A stretch of DNA of 64,000 bases from Dipetalonema caudispina (GCA_013365325.1 JABVXV010000149.1:62001-126000); one strand, 5' to 3'. Positions 14,301-28,100 are shown, counted from the first letter of the stretch. Notes: generated by a model from the letters alone, not told the origin. Translations and numbers: made by a program.

Positions 14301-17300
14301 AAAGGTGTACTGGGATGTAAGCAATAAATTCCGTTTGTTGCCAAATCTGATCCAGAGCTTGATGTTTCCTAACTTTCTCGTCTTTCTTTTCAGATTAAAT
14401 TTCAACATCCTTTTTCGACTATTACTATATTCCTCAAAAATATAAAAGTAGGTTAGAATTTGAAGATAAAAGCAGTTACTGTAAGAAAAGCGAGCAGGTT
14501 GGAACATCAGCAGACGGCACACAACGCAACAACATCTTACCAGTAGTCTTCCTCAGCGTATTCCTCATTGACGGTAGCACATTCAGGACTGTATATCAGT
14601 GCCGGTGCAATGCATGATAACGGTTGTGCACAACCCAACAAAGATGCAGGCGCTAACGCTGGTGCGATCTTTGAGGCATTTTCGGTCGTTGAAGCAGGAT
14701 CGGTGATGATCCCGTAAGATGGGTTGCTGCGTTCTTTTACTGTTTGCTGTTTCGCGAAACTTGGACCTCTCCTGCTACAGTATTTCATTATACTTTTAAG
14801 AGAAGTGCTTCATGTTGCACATATGTTGACATTTCCTCCAGACCATCGGAAATTCCACATTGAATAAATAAGCCATACTGAATTTCTTTCCTCTCGAATT
14901 ATGTTGCGTATCATAAATGAAATCATCAAGTGGGGAAGAACTATATATGCTTATGATATCTATTAAAAAATCAGCAGAGCACGAAGAATGATAACAGCGC
15001 ATCTGCATGAGACAATCGACCTTTTACGTGAAGAAATCAAAAACATAGTAAGCCATTTAGACTGATCCAGTAATTTTGAAGAACAATGAAATCTTGACAA
15101 CTAGTAGTGGGGTGGACTAGCCAAATATGAAATTCATAGTTACAACATTAATTCAGCAAAAATTTTAAAAAAACCTATGCGCTTCAAAAATAAAACACAC
15201 ATATACTTCAATAACCCCATTTTCATATCTAATCACCAGAAAAAAAAAAAAAAAAACTTAAAAATGCAAAGAATGATTTAACCTCAGGAAAAAACTGTAG
15301 ATTTAAAAAAACTATGATAGTTCAGCACAAAAAAATTGCCTATTTGTTAAGGAGCATGTATAGTACAAATTACTTCCACACACAGGGAATTCAGAGTAAA
15401 ACTTAATCCAGCCCTGTCATAAGAAACAAAAAAGTTACCTTTCCAAATGAGAATAAGGAGTTTAACACGAAAATCAGCATTTCTATGAAAAAAAGAAACT
15501 AAAGAATTTACCAAAATTTTACAAAGGATACCCTACTAATTAAACTGTTATTGAATGAAAGCTCTCGCCTTGAAGGTATATCTTTTATTTAACAACCAAA
15601 GTGCAAAGAAGATTCGTCTAAAAACCTGTTTTTTTGCGGATGATCACTCTTGCTACCCGGTCCTGTATTGCCACGTCTTCCTTGTCCTTCACGTCCCGCA
15701 TAATCCACATCAATGTCTAACTTCTTCCATGCTTTACCACTTCTATTACTTTTTCCTCCATTTCCATTGCTTTCATTCTCTTTATCCCTATCTTGTTTCA
15801 CATCCTGAAGTATTCGCAGTTACCGCAAGCTTCATAATTATCCCAAAATCTTGGTAGATAACGAGCAACAAAAGTGCATCAGTTTAAAAATAACAGAAAG
15901 TGATCGCTGCAAGCAGCGCTAGGAACCGATAATCGTTTTACATCGAAAATATCTTATTTCAAAACCTAATATTGTGTAATAAAAATGTGTTTCAAGAGAT
16001 AATCATCGAAATGATAAATCGAATTCGATACCACATCCAGACTAAAAAACAAAAATACCGTGTAACATACTGCCTCTGAACTGTCACTGATTTTCACCAC
16101 TTCATGACTAACAGCATCCCCTTTCGTATTCACATTGCTTATCACGCTATCCGGTTTCAGTTCTTCACTGACGGCTTCATTCAATGATGGCCAAGCTTTG
16201 TCATCCACATTTGCTGCCTGAAAAACATGAAAGCTAAATGAAATCTATCAATCCAAGCAATATAGAGAAAAACAGTGGGATGAGGAAAACTCGCAAAAGT
16301 CAAACTTGCCAATCTTATGCAATTCAAGTTGATCTAATTTATCAGTGAAGATCATCTAAAAACTGCTAGCTGTATGAGGAAACTGTCCCTAAAAACAACA
16401 TATAATGCTCAACAAGCTAAAAACATGATATGCTTAAAAAACTCAGATGAATGATAATATGATCGAGAATAACGTTTCAAGCAAGGGACTGTACGACGGC
16501 GCTGACTTCACGAATTCAAAAGTGACTATCAAAAAAAGATTTAAAAGACTGATCTCTAGACCACTTATAAAGTGAAGATGAAGCTAATTTTTGTTTGATA
16601 TGTTAAAAATTCAAATATCTCAAAAAATTGTGAATGACGATGAAAAAGTATTAGTGACATGCTTTATATGCTGGTTTTTGCCTATAAGGTGACGGTTGTT
16701 CGAATGTCAGCAAGCTTATTTAGTCACGCATTTGCCATTATAAATACATATCCAGTTGTTGACAACATGAATCCTTCTAATTATTAGAAAAGTATTCATT
16801 TGTAGAGATCAAATCTACAACCTAGTAACTAATTATCAACAACTGCATGAAGGACAGGGGAAGGAGAAGAAGGTAAGGAAAGAATGGAATGGCGTGGAGA
16901 AATGCCGGGATATTACTAATTATATTGTTTGTGCACTCGCACTGCGAGAATAGTCTTTAACATTGGAGCACAGCATTTCGACAACATCACATTAGCTATG
17001 TAATGGATACGTACTTCGGTACCAAGCTGCTCTCCCTGTTTTGTTTGACCCGAATGAGAAGGTTTCGCCATTTTCTTCGAATTATATCCACTTGTGGATG
17101 TTAACACTTCTTGCGCCACTAACTGAATAAGCGATAATGATAACACACATTTTACAAAACGCACATGATTAGTATGAGATCAGATAAGCAAGCATAGTGG
17201 ACTATGTGTGGGAGTGGTCGATCTTGTATCAACAGTAAACGGACAAAGTGCACGACTGTCAGGTCGAATGTTTCAGTCTAATTTAACTCTTTTTGTAAAA

Positions 17301-19177
17301 ATTACGGATAAAGTTCACAAGTGCAAAAATTCCAAAAGTTTTCTTTGTCCAATTCGTTTAAATTCGTTATTACCAATGAAGTTGACAGTCGCCTATCCCA
17401 AGAACCGATATTCCCCAAAACGTAACATGCTCTATAATTTAGAAGTATCGGATAAAACTAAATGAGCATCAGATATGAAGTAACCGCACGAAAAAAGAAG
17501 TCAAAGATATCAAAAAACTACATGAACTAAATGATACCTGAGGATGCATTTGTAATAGTGAAAATCTTTTTTAACCAACAACATAATATACATGATCCAA
17601 GCTTGGCTAAATCAAGTAAAATGTACCTGACATTTCATTTTTCTGATGGGACTATAGAGGTTAAACTGAATAAGGCTGACGACAACGATGAAGCATCTCT
17701 TACCTTCACCATTTCTGATACGGTTCAACCAAACAGATGATCAATTGAATTAAGCTTGCCGACTTCCAATTAAAACAAACCTTAATAACATTGTCCCTAT
17801 CCGCCTCCATCGTTTTCGAAGCTTGTGAAACTTCCTGTGAATTAGCCTCTTCTTTTGTTGAAGAAATCTGAGAATTCAAGACACCACCTTCTTGCTTTGA
17901 TTCTTTTGTTTCTAAAACTGCAAATTTTTGAATTTTCTCTTCGTAGCCATAAGCCTTACGAGTTTACATTACACGAACAGAAAATTTTATGGAGGGGATA
18001 ATTATTAATACTTCACATATTACAGTTACTTCTCGCTCTGAAATGAAAGTGAGAAATAACAAGTTGAAACTGTGACAGAACACAGCTAATACAACAAAAC
18101 CAAATATGATGCAACGCAAATGAATTTAATGTACTTGGTCATTTTTTAATAGGTGATAACGAGCTGCTTAACATGTTAATCAGTATTACTGATATGCAAA
18201 GAAATACAATGTAGAAATCTACAACAGTTACCATCAAAATGAAGTACAACATTTCAAAAAGCACTGACAGATAGAGAAAGAAGAAGTGAAAGAACTTAAC
18301 CCACCTGTTGTAGACTGTTTGAACCAGGCGTTTACAGTTGGAAGTGGAGCGGGACCTAATACTACCGCAGGTTGTTGCTCCATATGTGTCTCACTTTCCT
18401 CCTTACCTGCCGATAGTATATTATCATCCTAGAAAGAAAAAATTACCATTATCGATATAAAGCTAGCTTAATTTCTGTTACAGCTTTCTTCATTTCTGAG
18501 TATTACTGGTACAGAGTACCTTCCGGACCCTTGGAAAACAAGTTTACGGCAAGAATGCGAAACGCGCTTTTTCCTTGATAACTTAGACTATGTTTTTATT
18601 TACAGAGAATGATAAAACATACTACTATGCACCACAAAATGAAATAAATGGGAAAAGCAAGCCGAGTGACATTTTTCAAAATAACCTTTCGTGAGCGATC
18701 ACTTTTAGGACGTGGTTTGTTACGCCGCTGAATTTGTTGATGGTACTGATTTTGTTGGTGTGGTCCAAACTGTGTCGGACGTTGAACATGAGCATTACCG
18801 TCTGAATCCGGTTTTCGGTCCTCAATAAATCGTTGGCCATCTTTGTTCTTACCGGAGGAATTAGGGATAGATACCGCGGTCATACCACATGAACCTTCGG
18901 GTTGATTTCCTGATTCCACTGCAGTGATGCTTACATCTATGACCTCACCGCTTGCCGTTGCAGTAGTAGTAGCAGTAGTATTGCTAGTAGCAGCAGCAGT
19001 AGTAGTAGTAGTAGTGGTAGTAGTAGCAGTAATAGTAGTAGTAGTAGTAGTAGCACTTGAAACAACCACGGCAGTAACAGGATCCTGTGTTATTGTAACA
19101 CTTCCAGTGCCAGTGCCGTTCGTATCGACAGTTCCGGATACAATCCGAGCAAATGTTAATTGTGGCTTATTCGCCAT
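2346..19177 (-). CDS. larp-1: La-related protein 1 (LARP1)
   Basis: RNA-binding translational regulator of the LARP1 family, which binds the cap-adjacent 5' end of TOP mRNAs and acts in the cytoplasm. Exons, 5' to 3': 18686-19177, 18305-18428, 17781-17917, 17015-17122, 16071-16217, 15626-15804, 14541-14771, 9897-10124, 6352-7293, 5922-6114, 5170-5664, 4870-5048, 4489-4699, 4204-4395, 3765-3958, 3575-3668, 3450-3494, 2961-3103, 2621-2861, 2346-2414. The frame stays open for about 1547 aa. The N-terminal half is low-complexity: a Thr run in exon 1, a poly-Ala run near the start of the 942-base exon, and Gly/Ser-rich parts. The La motif spans about residues 850-927 ([20 protein letters not shown]). 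The DM15 region runs from about 1305 to the end, with [34 protein letters not shown] and [13 protein letters not shown]. The start is the first ATG of exon 1 (MANKPQ). The protein is longer than I expect for C. elegans LARP-1 because of the spacer exons. The least certain parts are the 45-base exon at 3450-3494 and the exact N-terminus. Confidence 0.9.
7189..7212 (-). repeat. (GCT)n / poly-alanine tract in larp-1
   Basis: Eight tandem GCT units on the + strand code for a run of alanines near the start of the 942-base larp-1 exon. Confidence 0.85.
7294..9896 (-). other. Large larp-1 intron (2.6 kb)
   Basis: This stretch lies between the poly-Ala exon and the exon coding the [12 protein letters not shown] segment. 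I found no convincing nested gene. It contains the hairpin at 7516-7583 and a T run near 8398-8417. Confidence 0.7.
7516..7583. repeat. 68-nt inverted repeat / hairpin in a larp-1 intron
   Basis: An 18-base arm at 7516-7533 (ATGTATATGGATTACTTC) recurs as its exact reverse complement at 7566-7583. The pairing continues inward with a few mismatches through TTTTTTATAA, leaving a loop of only a few bases. The size fits a small-RNA precursor or a short foldback element. I see no clear target-site duplication. Either strand would fold; the larp-1 transcript carries the minus strand. Confidence 0.8.
10125..14540 (-). other. Largest larp-1 intron (4.4 kb)
   Basis: No nested gene is supported. Open frames of 60-104 codons on both strands are compositionally poor. 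A CT-rich microsatellite lies around 12716-12740. The exon that follows (ending at 14541) joins in frame to the one starting at 10124 through a TG|G codon, so nothing in between is needed to keep the reading frame. Confidence 0.65.
18955..19055 (-). repeat. AGT/AGC triplet repeat inside larp-1 exon 1
   Basis: An imperfect trinucleotide run (AGT, AGC and GGT units on the + strand) lies in the first larp-1 exon. It encodes a Thr-rich tract with some Ala and Ile on the minus strand. The + strand reads as a Val/Ala-rich open frame, which is only a shadow. Tracts like this change length easily. Confidence 0.85.
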
Positions 19178-22113
19178 AAAAAAAGTTCGGGGGTGATGCT
19201 TCGCTGAGAAAGACTTCAAACCTAAATCTGAAACTGAAAGAGTGAGTAACATGAAAACTACTAAATAACCTTAACGTGTTTACTCTTTCCCTAGACTTCG
19301 CCTTCTTCCCCTACCATTCCGTTCCTTCTCTTTCGTAAGCCACATCATAACACATCCAAACTTGTTTTTCTACAGTGAACATGCTAATTATGGCGTAAAA
19401 ACGTGACTCTCCAATCCAAAGATTGTACTGTTCGTTTCTGCGATATGACAACAACAAAGTCATCGTATTTTTGACACACATTTTGTGAGATCGCAAATTG
19501 ACGTTTTATTCATTGTACGTATACATGTCATAAATAACTGCCCTGAACGTTTGTCTTAGTGTATTCAATAAATACAAATTACTCTACCCTTCACGTAATG
19601 TATCAGGTAAACAAAAAGAAGGAGAAACGAGGGAACACTACTCGAATAATTCCCTTTGAGAAGCTTATATCAAAAATAAACAAAAAAGTAAGTGATGCAA
19701 ACGGAAAAAATAAGGGAAAAGAAAGGAAAAAGGGATTCCTTCTGCATCATCTAAGGAAAATGATCCAAACCACTAGTCGATTCTTGCATTAAGCTACTCG
19801 GTCAGCAATCAATCAAACAACGCCAAACTTAAATCATCTCCTGCAGTCCAATGTTGTTACCGATAGTTGTATATAAGACAAATTACAACAACGAACCACA
19901 ACAGTAATGGTATGAATCTTGCAACCAGAAGTTAAGCATGCGAGTACGACAACAAACAGCAAAAATTTCCAGAAAAACAATCAGTTACCTCATATCCGCT
20001 AACCTTTCCTCTCTCCCTCCTCCTTCACCCTAATCTTCTCTTTTCCCTTCTCTCTTTCCAACCTTTATCATCAGTATCCGTTCATTAGATAAAACATCAT
20101 TATACAGCATTACTCAACGTAACCACGATTAAAATGGAAACGTACGCTCCGTCATATTTCCTTCTCCCATTCTATCTACGCCCAAGTGAACCAAAACAGC
20201 CTTTATGTCTTTCAATGTAATTTCAAACGAATGAAAATGAAATACTACATAACTCTTGCAACGGGTGATTAACATGGGAAGCATGATAATAAAAGAAATA
20301 TGTTTTGATGAAATCGAACTTATCACTTCACAAACGTACTTAACTACAGATAATTTAATCCTCGATCTTTCACAACGCACCTGAACACAGACCATCTATT
20401 ATCCCTTGCTGTTTCACAACGTATCCGTCCTTTTCTCTCTATGTCCACGAAGATGGGTCTGCACAGCACTCTAATCCTCGTGCACTTCCCATATACATAT
20501 ACACACACACACACACACACACACCTATCCTTTTTGCATCATGACGTCGTGAAGAACCCACACACACTCACATACACACACAAGTAGAAACGTTTAATGT
20601 GCGTTGAAACCCAACTCTTTTTCCTTTCCTACACACATACAATCCACATACATACAGACATTCACATGCATACACACACAGGTAAGTATGCAATTGCATA
20701 CACATACACCACATACATATTAATATGCACGTACGTTGAAACACTTCTCAAAGATAACATACATGATTTAGAGTTGCAATAGACAACATGGAATTTTGCC
20801 AGAATGTACGATAGTTTTCTGATTAGGGATGAGTGGTAGGTAAGGTTGGGGGGGGGGGAAGTGACCGGGATCGGTATGGTGTTGGGGGATTTCGAGAAGT
20901 GAGTAGTTCATCCCGCACTTAATTTGCCCTATGAATCATGGAAATTATAAACACTGAGGTCTACTTTCAAATTATGTACTTTACTTATGAATTTCCACAA
21001 AATGTTATGACCCGCCTTTTTTCTGTAACCTTCGAAGACCCGTGACTCTTCTGAATTTCCCTTTTTAACTCCTCTCCTCAAATACGGGAACTAATTCTGT
21101 TATTTGAGCAGTACCTTAAAATTTACAATATTATTCATCGTATCAGTCACGTGGCGTTGATAACGGCGACAATATTCGAAAGAGTAAGCAGTAGTAATCT
21201 TCTCTTCTCATTAATACCGGAATCACAGCACAGAAGGATGGATAGGAGAAAATAAACTGGAAGCACAAGGATGAACGCACAAGTTTACTATAATTTTTCA
21301 TTAAGCCACCGGTCATCCATTACTGATAGATTATAATTCTTTTCACCGGTCAACCAACAACAAAGTCTCACTTGCATGCTTCGAAACTGAAATATTGGAT
21401 GAAATTTACACCTAATTCAGGCTTAACTAGAAGTTAGCATGAAGCTAATTGAAATTCATTTTAAAATTAACAGTACTCGCCTCATGTAAACTTGTTTCCA
21501 ATGATTTGTACTGCAATATATCTACCCATACCAACTCTCCATCAAACCTTAAAATCAGATACTGACCAAATGGAAACCCAATGGCGACCACTGGTCGTTG
21601 GATAAATTAACCGACTAAGAAGCATATCATGAAAGTTTCCATCACCAATTTGTGTAAAATCATTCTTTTTCAAGAACACGAAGTAATGCATTGTACAGGT
21701 GATGAAATCATATTATACAAGGCGAAACGTGAATGGCTTATGATAGCACATGATATCTTATTGAATGATTGCAGCTATTTAAAGACCTTATGAATGATAT
21801 TTACTTAGGTATTTTTCTACTGACAATTCTCAATTCTTAACGAGATCCTTAATCAGGTGTGTTTCTAGCATTGTATCTGATATGTTATCAAAAGAAATGA
21901 AAAAAATAGGGAATTGAAACCGAAACTACAACTTATGTCTTTTCAGCGGTTTACTATCGTATTAATGTGCCTTATAACTTGAAAACCATTAAGGATAAAA
22001 GGTCTTTCGAAAATTTCAGAATAGCAGGTGTGTTTGTTTAAAGCGTTCGTTTCACTTCATTTGATTTCTAATTTTTCCTAGGGAAAACATTTCCAGTAAT
22101 TTTCGCAGAAGTT
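19178..22113. other. Intergenic region between larp-1 and bub-1
   Basis: About 2.9 kb upstream of larp-1 and downstream of bub-1, which are both minus-strand. It should hold the larp-1 promoter. I found no gene. It carries (CA)n runs near 20500-20523 and 20560-20583 and a run of G near 20850-20858. Confidence 0.65.
20500..20523. repeat. (CA)n microsatellite
   Basis: Uninterrupted CA repeat in intergenic DNA. A second, broken CA-rich stretch follows at about 20560-20583 and more CA-rich sequence near 20630-20700. Confidence 0.9.
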
Positions 22114-25100
22114 TCATGGTGTGATGCCAGCGTTCAGTTCTCGGGCTGCCTGCTTCCATACCTTTCGATCTTCCGTTATCCAGTACCTATAATGAAAACC
22201 CCTATTAACGCATACTTTTACATTTCAAATTTAATGAACTAAAATTAAGCATGAATACTGCTTATGACATGCCTAATATTGTTTTCAAGACCATCAGTTA
22301 TTGTCGACCATTTGGGAATTGATTCACAATCCAGTATATTCAAACACATGTCGAATATATCTCCTAGCAGCTCTCGCTGGGGCCAACGTCTGCAAAAAAA
22401 TTGTTCACGTCAAATTATGCCTATTCACTTCTTCAACTGCAATATTGAATTGTTTTAAGCACGCTTTTAAATGAAGTTTTTTTGTCGATGGATAAGGTAG
22501 TGACATGAGTATCTGGTATGTGGTTCCCTAGATTTATGTTTTTAATAATCAAATTTCCAATTCAAAATAAGAGTTACCAGACTATAATCATCGCTACGAA
22601 TAATGCAGGTGGAACCAAGAACGTATTAAACTGCAATCAGACAACCAATGATTATTATTATTTCCTCTATTCTACTGATGTTGCTCGGGGAATCTCTCAC
22701 TTATCATTGAAGGATAAGGAACAGATTTTGAAGATTCAAGTTATTAAACAACCTTTTCATCACAGATGCTGCGCTGTACCGTCCGGCAGTATTTCGATAC
22801 GTCTTCATATACTTTCCATATATTATAACATGAAGCGTAGAAATAAAACCATAGAAATCTGTTTGATATGTCCATGGTCGACCATCCTGAATTTCTTATA
22901 TGAGTGATTCGAGATAGTAATATCGCTTATTAGATGTCAGGAATATATTGGCGTGAAATTTATTCCAGTTTTCAAAATTATGCTAACGTTTACCAAAAGC
23001 AAAGCTTTACTTGCATCTCAGAACAATCAAAAGCGACTGTGCCAGCCTTTCCTCTGAATGTGCGTCCTTTCAGGGAATTCATGTCGATGGCTCGTCCCCA
23101 ATCAATTAATTTTAACGTGAAGGATTTTTTGTCCAGAATTTGTTCTATTGCGGCATCTTCGTTTAATCTAAAGAATCACAAAGTTACATAAAGCACATAC
23201 GCGTAGGAATATTTTAACTAACCGGTGAAGGATCATGAAGTTATCCGGTTTAACATCGCCGTGTATTATTTGGGCATTATGAACTGCCTCTAGTATTCGA
23301 CCGATCTCCCACGCGAGGTAAACCGTTAAGAGACCTGAGCATGACATATTCTTGGCTTGTAACTTATTTGTCATATCCTAGAAGGTTAACACAAATTATG
23401 GAAATCTGGAAACATGTCCAAAAAACATATCCAAGCTTTGCAAAACACAAAGTAAAAAAAGTATATTTCAAAAACTGCTGGTTAAGATGAGATTATATGA
23501 GGATATGCGAAGTCCATGGGAACAGAAAAAACTCACAAGGAGGTTCCCATATTTGTGATACTCATAAACAATAGCACTTGCGTTTGAAAATAAGTAAGCA
23601 TCGCGGATATTCATTATGCCATCCAACATTGCTTTTGGCATTCGAATACGTAATGTTTCGCAAGCATAAACTTCCCACCTACACGGTGGCATTTCAAACT
23701 ATAATAAATAATAAATATATAACAATGAACAAAATTAATACAATAGAGATACTCAGATAAATACCCAATTATTTTTATCCTTTAATGATTTCAAATTATA
23801 TAGACCAAAGTCATTTAAGCCAAAAAAGTTGCCCCCCCCCAAGATCTTTTCATACAACCAATTAAATACAGAGAAGCAATACCTTCACTGCATAAAAGTT
23901 GCCGTCTTCTGACTTGCCCTTGTAAACTTTAGCGAAACCGCCTTCGCCGATCAAACATTCAATATCAAAACGTTCACCCCCTAAAACCACAGCAGCACCA
24001 GGACTAAAGCGATTGCATCTTTCCTATAAAAGAGATCAAGTGTTCCTTATTTCAATATAGAAATTTTTAGAGTCAGATATTTTAAAAACAGTGATGAACT
24101 ATAGAGCAAGTAGTTAGAGACTACAAGCAGTGTTTAAGCAGTTTTACATCTATAAATATTACCGCGAAGTCATGAACATTTGCTGGGCAAAAACGTTGGC
24201 TGGTCATAATTTTGCTTTGTAATTTCTTATCCCAAGGATTTATTTCGGATTCAATGCACGATCTAAAATAAGTTTATTCCCTCATGATGCAATATTTCCA
24301 AGAACAAATTGTCAACTTTGAAAAATAACGTTATCCATGCTACTTTTCAAAAAGATCCGAAGGAAGATACTATACTAACCTTAATTCTTCATGAGTAATT
24401 TCATTGGAATCCTCGTCATTTGCCGCAATCGAAAGTCGACGCAATTCCTCACTGATATTGTTATTAATACCCAACCCCACTTTCTTACAACCAACAAAAT
24501 TCTCAACGCCAATTTTTTGCGATAATTTTGTCAAAGTATCCCGGCGCTGCTGCAAATGAATTACTGATGAAACCGATAGATTTAAGATAAAAATTTTCAC
24601 TCTTTTTAGCGTTGCACTCCGCTAACTGCAATTGTTTTACAAAACATGTAAAATTAAATCGAGAACAAACTTCGGACATGCTCATTCTTCTACCAAAAGC
24701 AGTATTTGCAGTGAGAGCTTCATCAAACATCGGTTTTTGGAAAAAAAGATCAGCTGCGTTCGAAGGAAGTGGATGAAACGATTCTAAATGCAAACAGAAT
24801 TACAATAATGCAATGACCGTTACAAAGATTTCATGCTGACTGAATGACATCGGCTAACCCTCAATCGGATCTTCGATTGGAGGTGCAAAACTGCTTGCCG
24901 GTGTCGATGTCACTGCTCCTGTTTTAGCCATTTTGTTCAAACCTGCCAGCGTTTCCTCGTCAGTACGATCAGGAAGAGGAGGTTTTATTCCTGAAAAACC
25001 CTATGAATAGGAAAATTAAAATTTATTTCTAAAAACACACGAGTGATTCAGCTATAAGTAAAAGTACATGGTATTTTTTTGGATAGTTCAAGAAACTCTC

Positions 25101-28100
25101 GCGCTGATGCCATTAATGTGGGAAACTGCAATATCACGACTAACCCTCGCACTTCCGTTTCTCTACCTCTATTGATGTTACAATACCATGTTCAAGTGAT
25201 GTAGTTCCAGTTTTCCCCAAAGCATATGAACGACGACGGTGAGCAGCTATTACAGGCTGTAAAACCGCATTTAAAAAATTTCAATGTTTTTACAGTTCGT
25301 ACAGAAATTAGGATTAGAATTGCTTTTGATTCTTCCCATTGAAAGTCTAAAGATTTCTTTTTCCATCGTATATTTTCTTTTACTTTTCCGTTTCTATTAC
25401 GATATACTTGAAAATGGTCAAATAGGTGACTGACGATTCAAAGCACATTATGAATTACCAGGAACTTAAGCAGCAACCATAGATCTTGCAAAAAATCAGA
25501 GTTAATTTGAAGACATGGACTTATCTCACTTCTTGTATTGCAAAAACACTAACAAACTACTTGAACTTGTTCTAATCTATGCAAAAGAATTTATATTTCC
25601 CTTCACTAAAAATGCATAAATATTAGACAACAAATAATTTACTTTTCTGAATGCTGGCTGAGGTTCATAGGTGTCGTCATCATGGATGTTTACATCCTTT
25701 TGGTAATCTAGATCCTGTTCCGTATTCAATCTACAACATTATATTGTACAAATATCATGTTTATATATTTCATGAATATGATAAGAAAATGTGAACCTTT
25801 TTTGTGAAGTATCTGAAGAATGAAAGATATTCTCATCACTGTAAACAGTAAATGGTGCAGTTTGCTTCGCTGATTCAGTTTCTTCCACGTAAACCTATAG
25901 AAAATCAAAATAGAAAATAAATTTTTGCAGCCTTTGAAAAATAAATTTATTTCAAAAAATATTGTAAAAATCACTTCAAACTTTGTTTTTTTTGAAGCAG
26001 GAGGAAGATGGGTCTGCTGACTTTCATTTAGAACTGTTTCTTGTAATACTGTCGTTTCGTCGGTTTCATGATGCACTACAACGAAGTTAAATCGATAAGC
26101 TTATGTATATTGTGTTATTTGAAAGCTGGTATTACGATATAAATCTTTATCAATATATTTATTAGATCTTAATCGCTGATTTGGTAATCAGCATTTATGC
26201 ACATATTGAGTAAAACGTTTATAGAATAATTTTTACAATAAAAATTATCATACTGTCAAAAAAATACACACCTGAACGGGGAGGTGGGACTGGCACTGTG
26301 CTTGAGAAATCACGCATTGCCTTACTCAGAAATTTCTCCGTAAACGAAGTGCCATGGAGTGTGAGGTGCGAGGATTGTGGACATTCTGCAAGCACTAAGT
26401 TTCTCGAAACGTTAAGAAATAGATAACTGCTGAATTTCTGGATGAAAACACTTACCAGATGGTTTATCGGTAAGGACACCTGTTTCCGCGAGAATGTCAT
26501 TTTCAGCTGCAGCAGTGCCAGCTAACAGAAATGGATCATCAACCGCACCATCTGTAGACGGTTGTGCTGACTTCGTCAATTCTGAATTGTGAGATGGATT
26601 CATCAAAGAACCATTAGCACAACCACTTCTTTCCTCGCTTATAGCCGATAGTTTTGAAATTGACATTCTGCTGGAACGTCTAATCCTTTGCTCATGACAA
26701 GCAATAACAAATGATAAATCAAAATTTCTTAAATATTTAAAAATATTTCGTGATCTTATTGTTATCTTAGATTACAATACAGATTTTTTTCGATATATCT
26801 GACAGACATCTCTCCCGAGCTTCAAATCATTTCGTTGTCATTTTAAATTAAAGGTAGGAAGAAACTGTTGCAGAAACTTTCATTCCAAATCACCAACCTT
26901 CGTGGTACATCCGGATGAACAGCGTAGTTTCTTGTTTCTGCGAATATTTCCTCAATTGACTGTTGCTCATCAGCTATTTTCAAGTGACTTTTCACTTTAG
27001 AAGGATGGGCCAGTTTTGTTGAGCGCTCACCATCTTCAGATGTTTTCTGTTCCAAGCTACAATTTAGAATCGATATGAAAGCAACTAACTTATTTCACAT
27101 TCATATACCAAAAAACACACGGGAAAAAAACTTACGATGTTCCCTCAACACCTCCGAACACCATTCTCGAATCTTTTGACGGGTCTAAAAAACGCAGTAT
27201 TAAAATCAATTTCTCTAGAAAGCCAAAACAGTAAAATAATTCCGACCAGCTGCTAACTTTATTCACTTACAATTGTTAAAAAATACCAGGTTTTTTGAAG
27301 AGATTTACGGTCATTTCATCATCCATTTCGAAATACTGATAAAGCATAGCCCTGAAATTTCATTACAATCACATTATTATGATTAACAAATCAAGAGACA
27401 GTAGATGCCATGAAACCTTAAAGATAAGCAGTCCTAATTAAGTCTTTTTTTAGGAGATTTACTTAGAAATACGATATTTCCAGATATTACAATGAATAAG
27501 AATAACGATTTCATGTATGACAAAATTAAATAAAATTGAAAAATTTCGACAACTGATTGCCAAGCATTCGATACATGTATTACGGATATGATAAATCATA
27601 ACGTACTGTATCACATTTATAAAATACTACATTACAAATCTGCGCTAAGTTACAAAACAAATGCTTTCACCTGAAAGCTTCATCAACTCGTGATATAGGC
27701 TTAGCATTTGCTTTTACGGCTTCAGTCCATATTTCGTTAAAACGCTCCTTGTTTTTTTCCTCTGCAAAAATCTGAAACGAACATCTTTTGTAAGTTTTAA
27801 TTAAACACGATTCTCTCCAGCACAACTGCAAAAACATAATTCTTTACCTCTCCCCATTTGACGTAAAACTCTGCCAGTTCATAAAATTGTTTTCGATTGT
27901 GCAATTCTTCCATCACTAACTTCATCCCCATTGTGCGACTTAATTTCCCCTAAATTCAATTTTGTAAAAAGCATTTGAAGTAGTTATTTTAACAATAGCA
28001 AAAACGAAGTCACATTTCAGCAAACAACTGCAACACTTAACCTGGAGAAAATACAATAAGCTGATAATAACACAATATCAGAGCACCATAGGGAAAACTT

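Noticed and set aside
22264..23191. Plus-strand frames of 64-129 codons over the bub-1 kinase part
   Set aside because: They are antisense to well-supported kinase exons.
28024..28100. Extra bub-1 exon candidate reading FPYGALILCYYQLIVF
   Set aside because: Including it puts a stop or a wrong frame into the next exon. Joining 28302 directly to 27949 is in phase 0 and matches the BUB1 TPR region.
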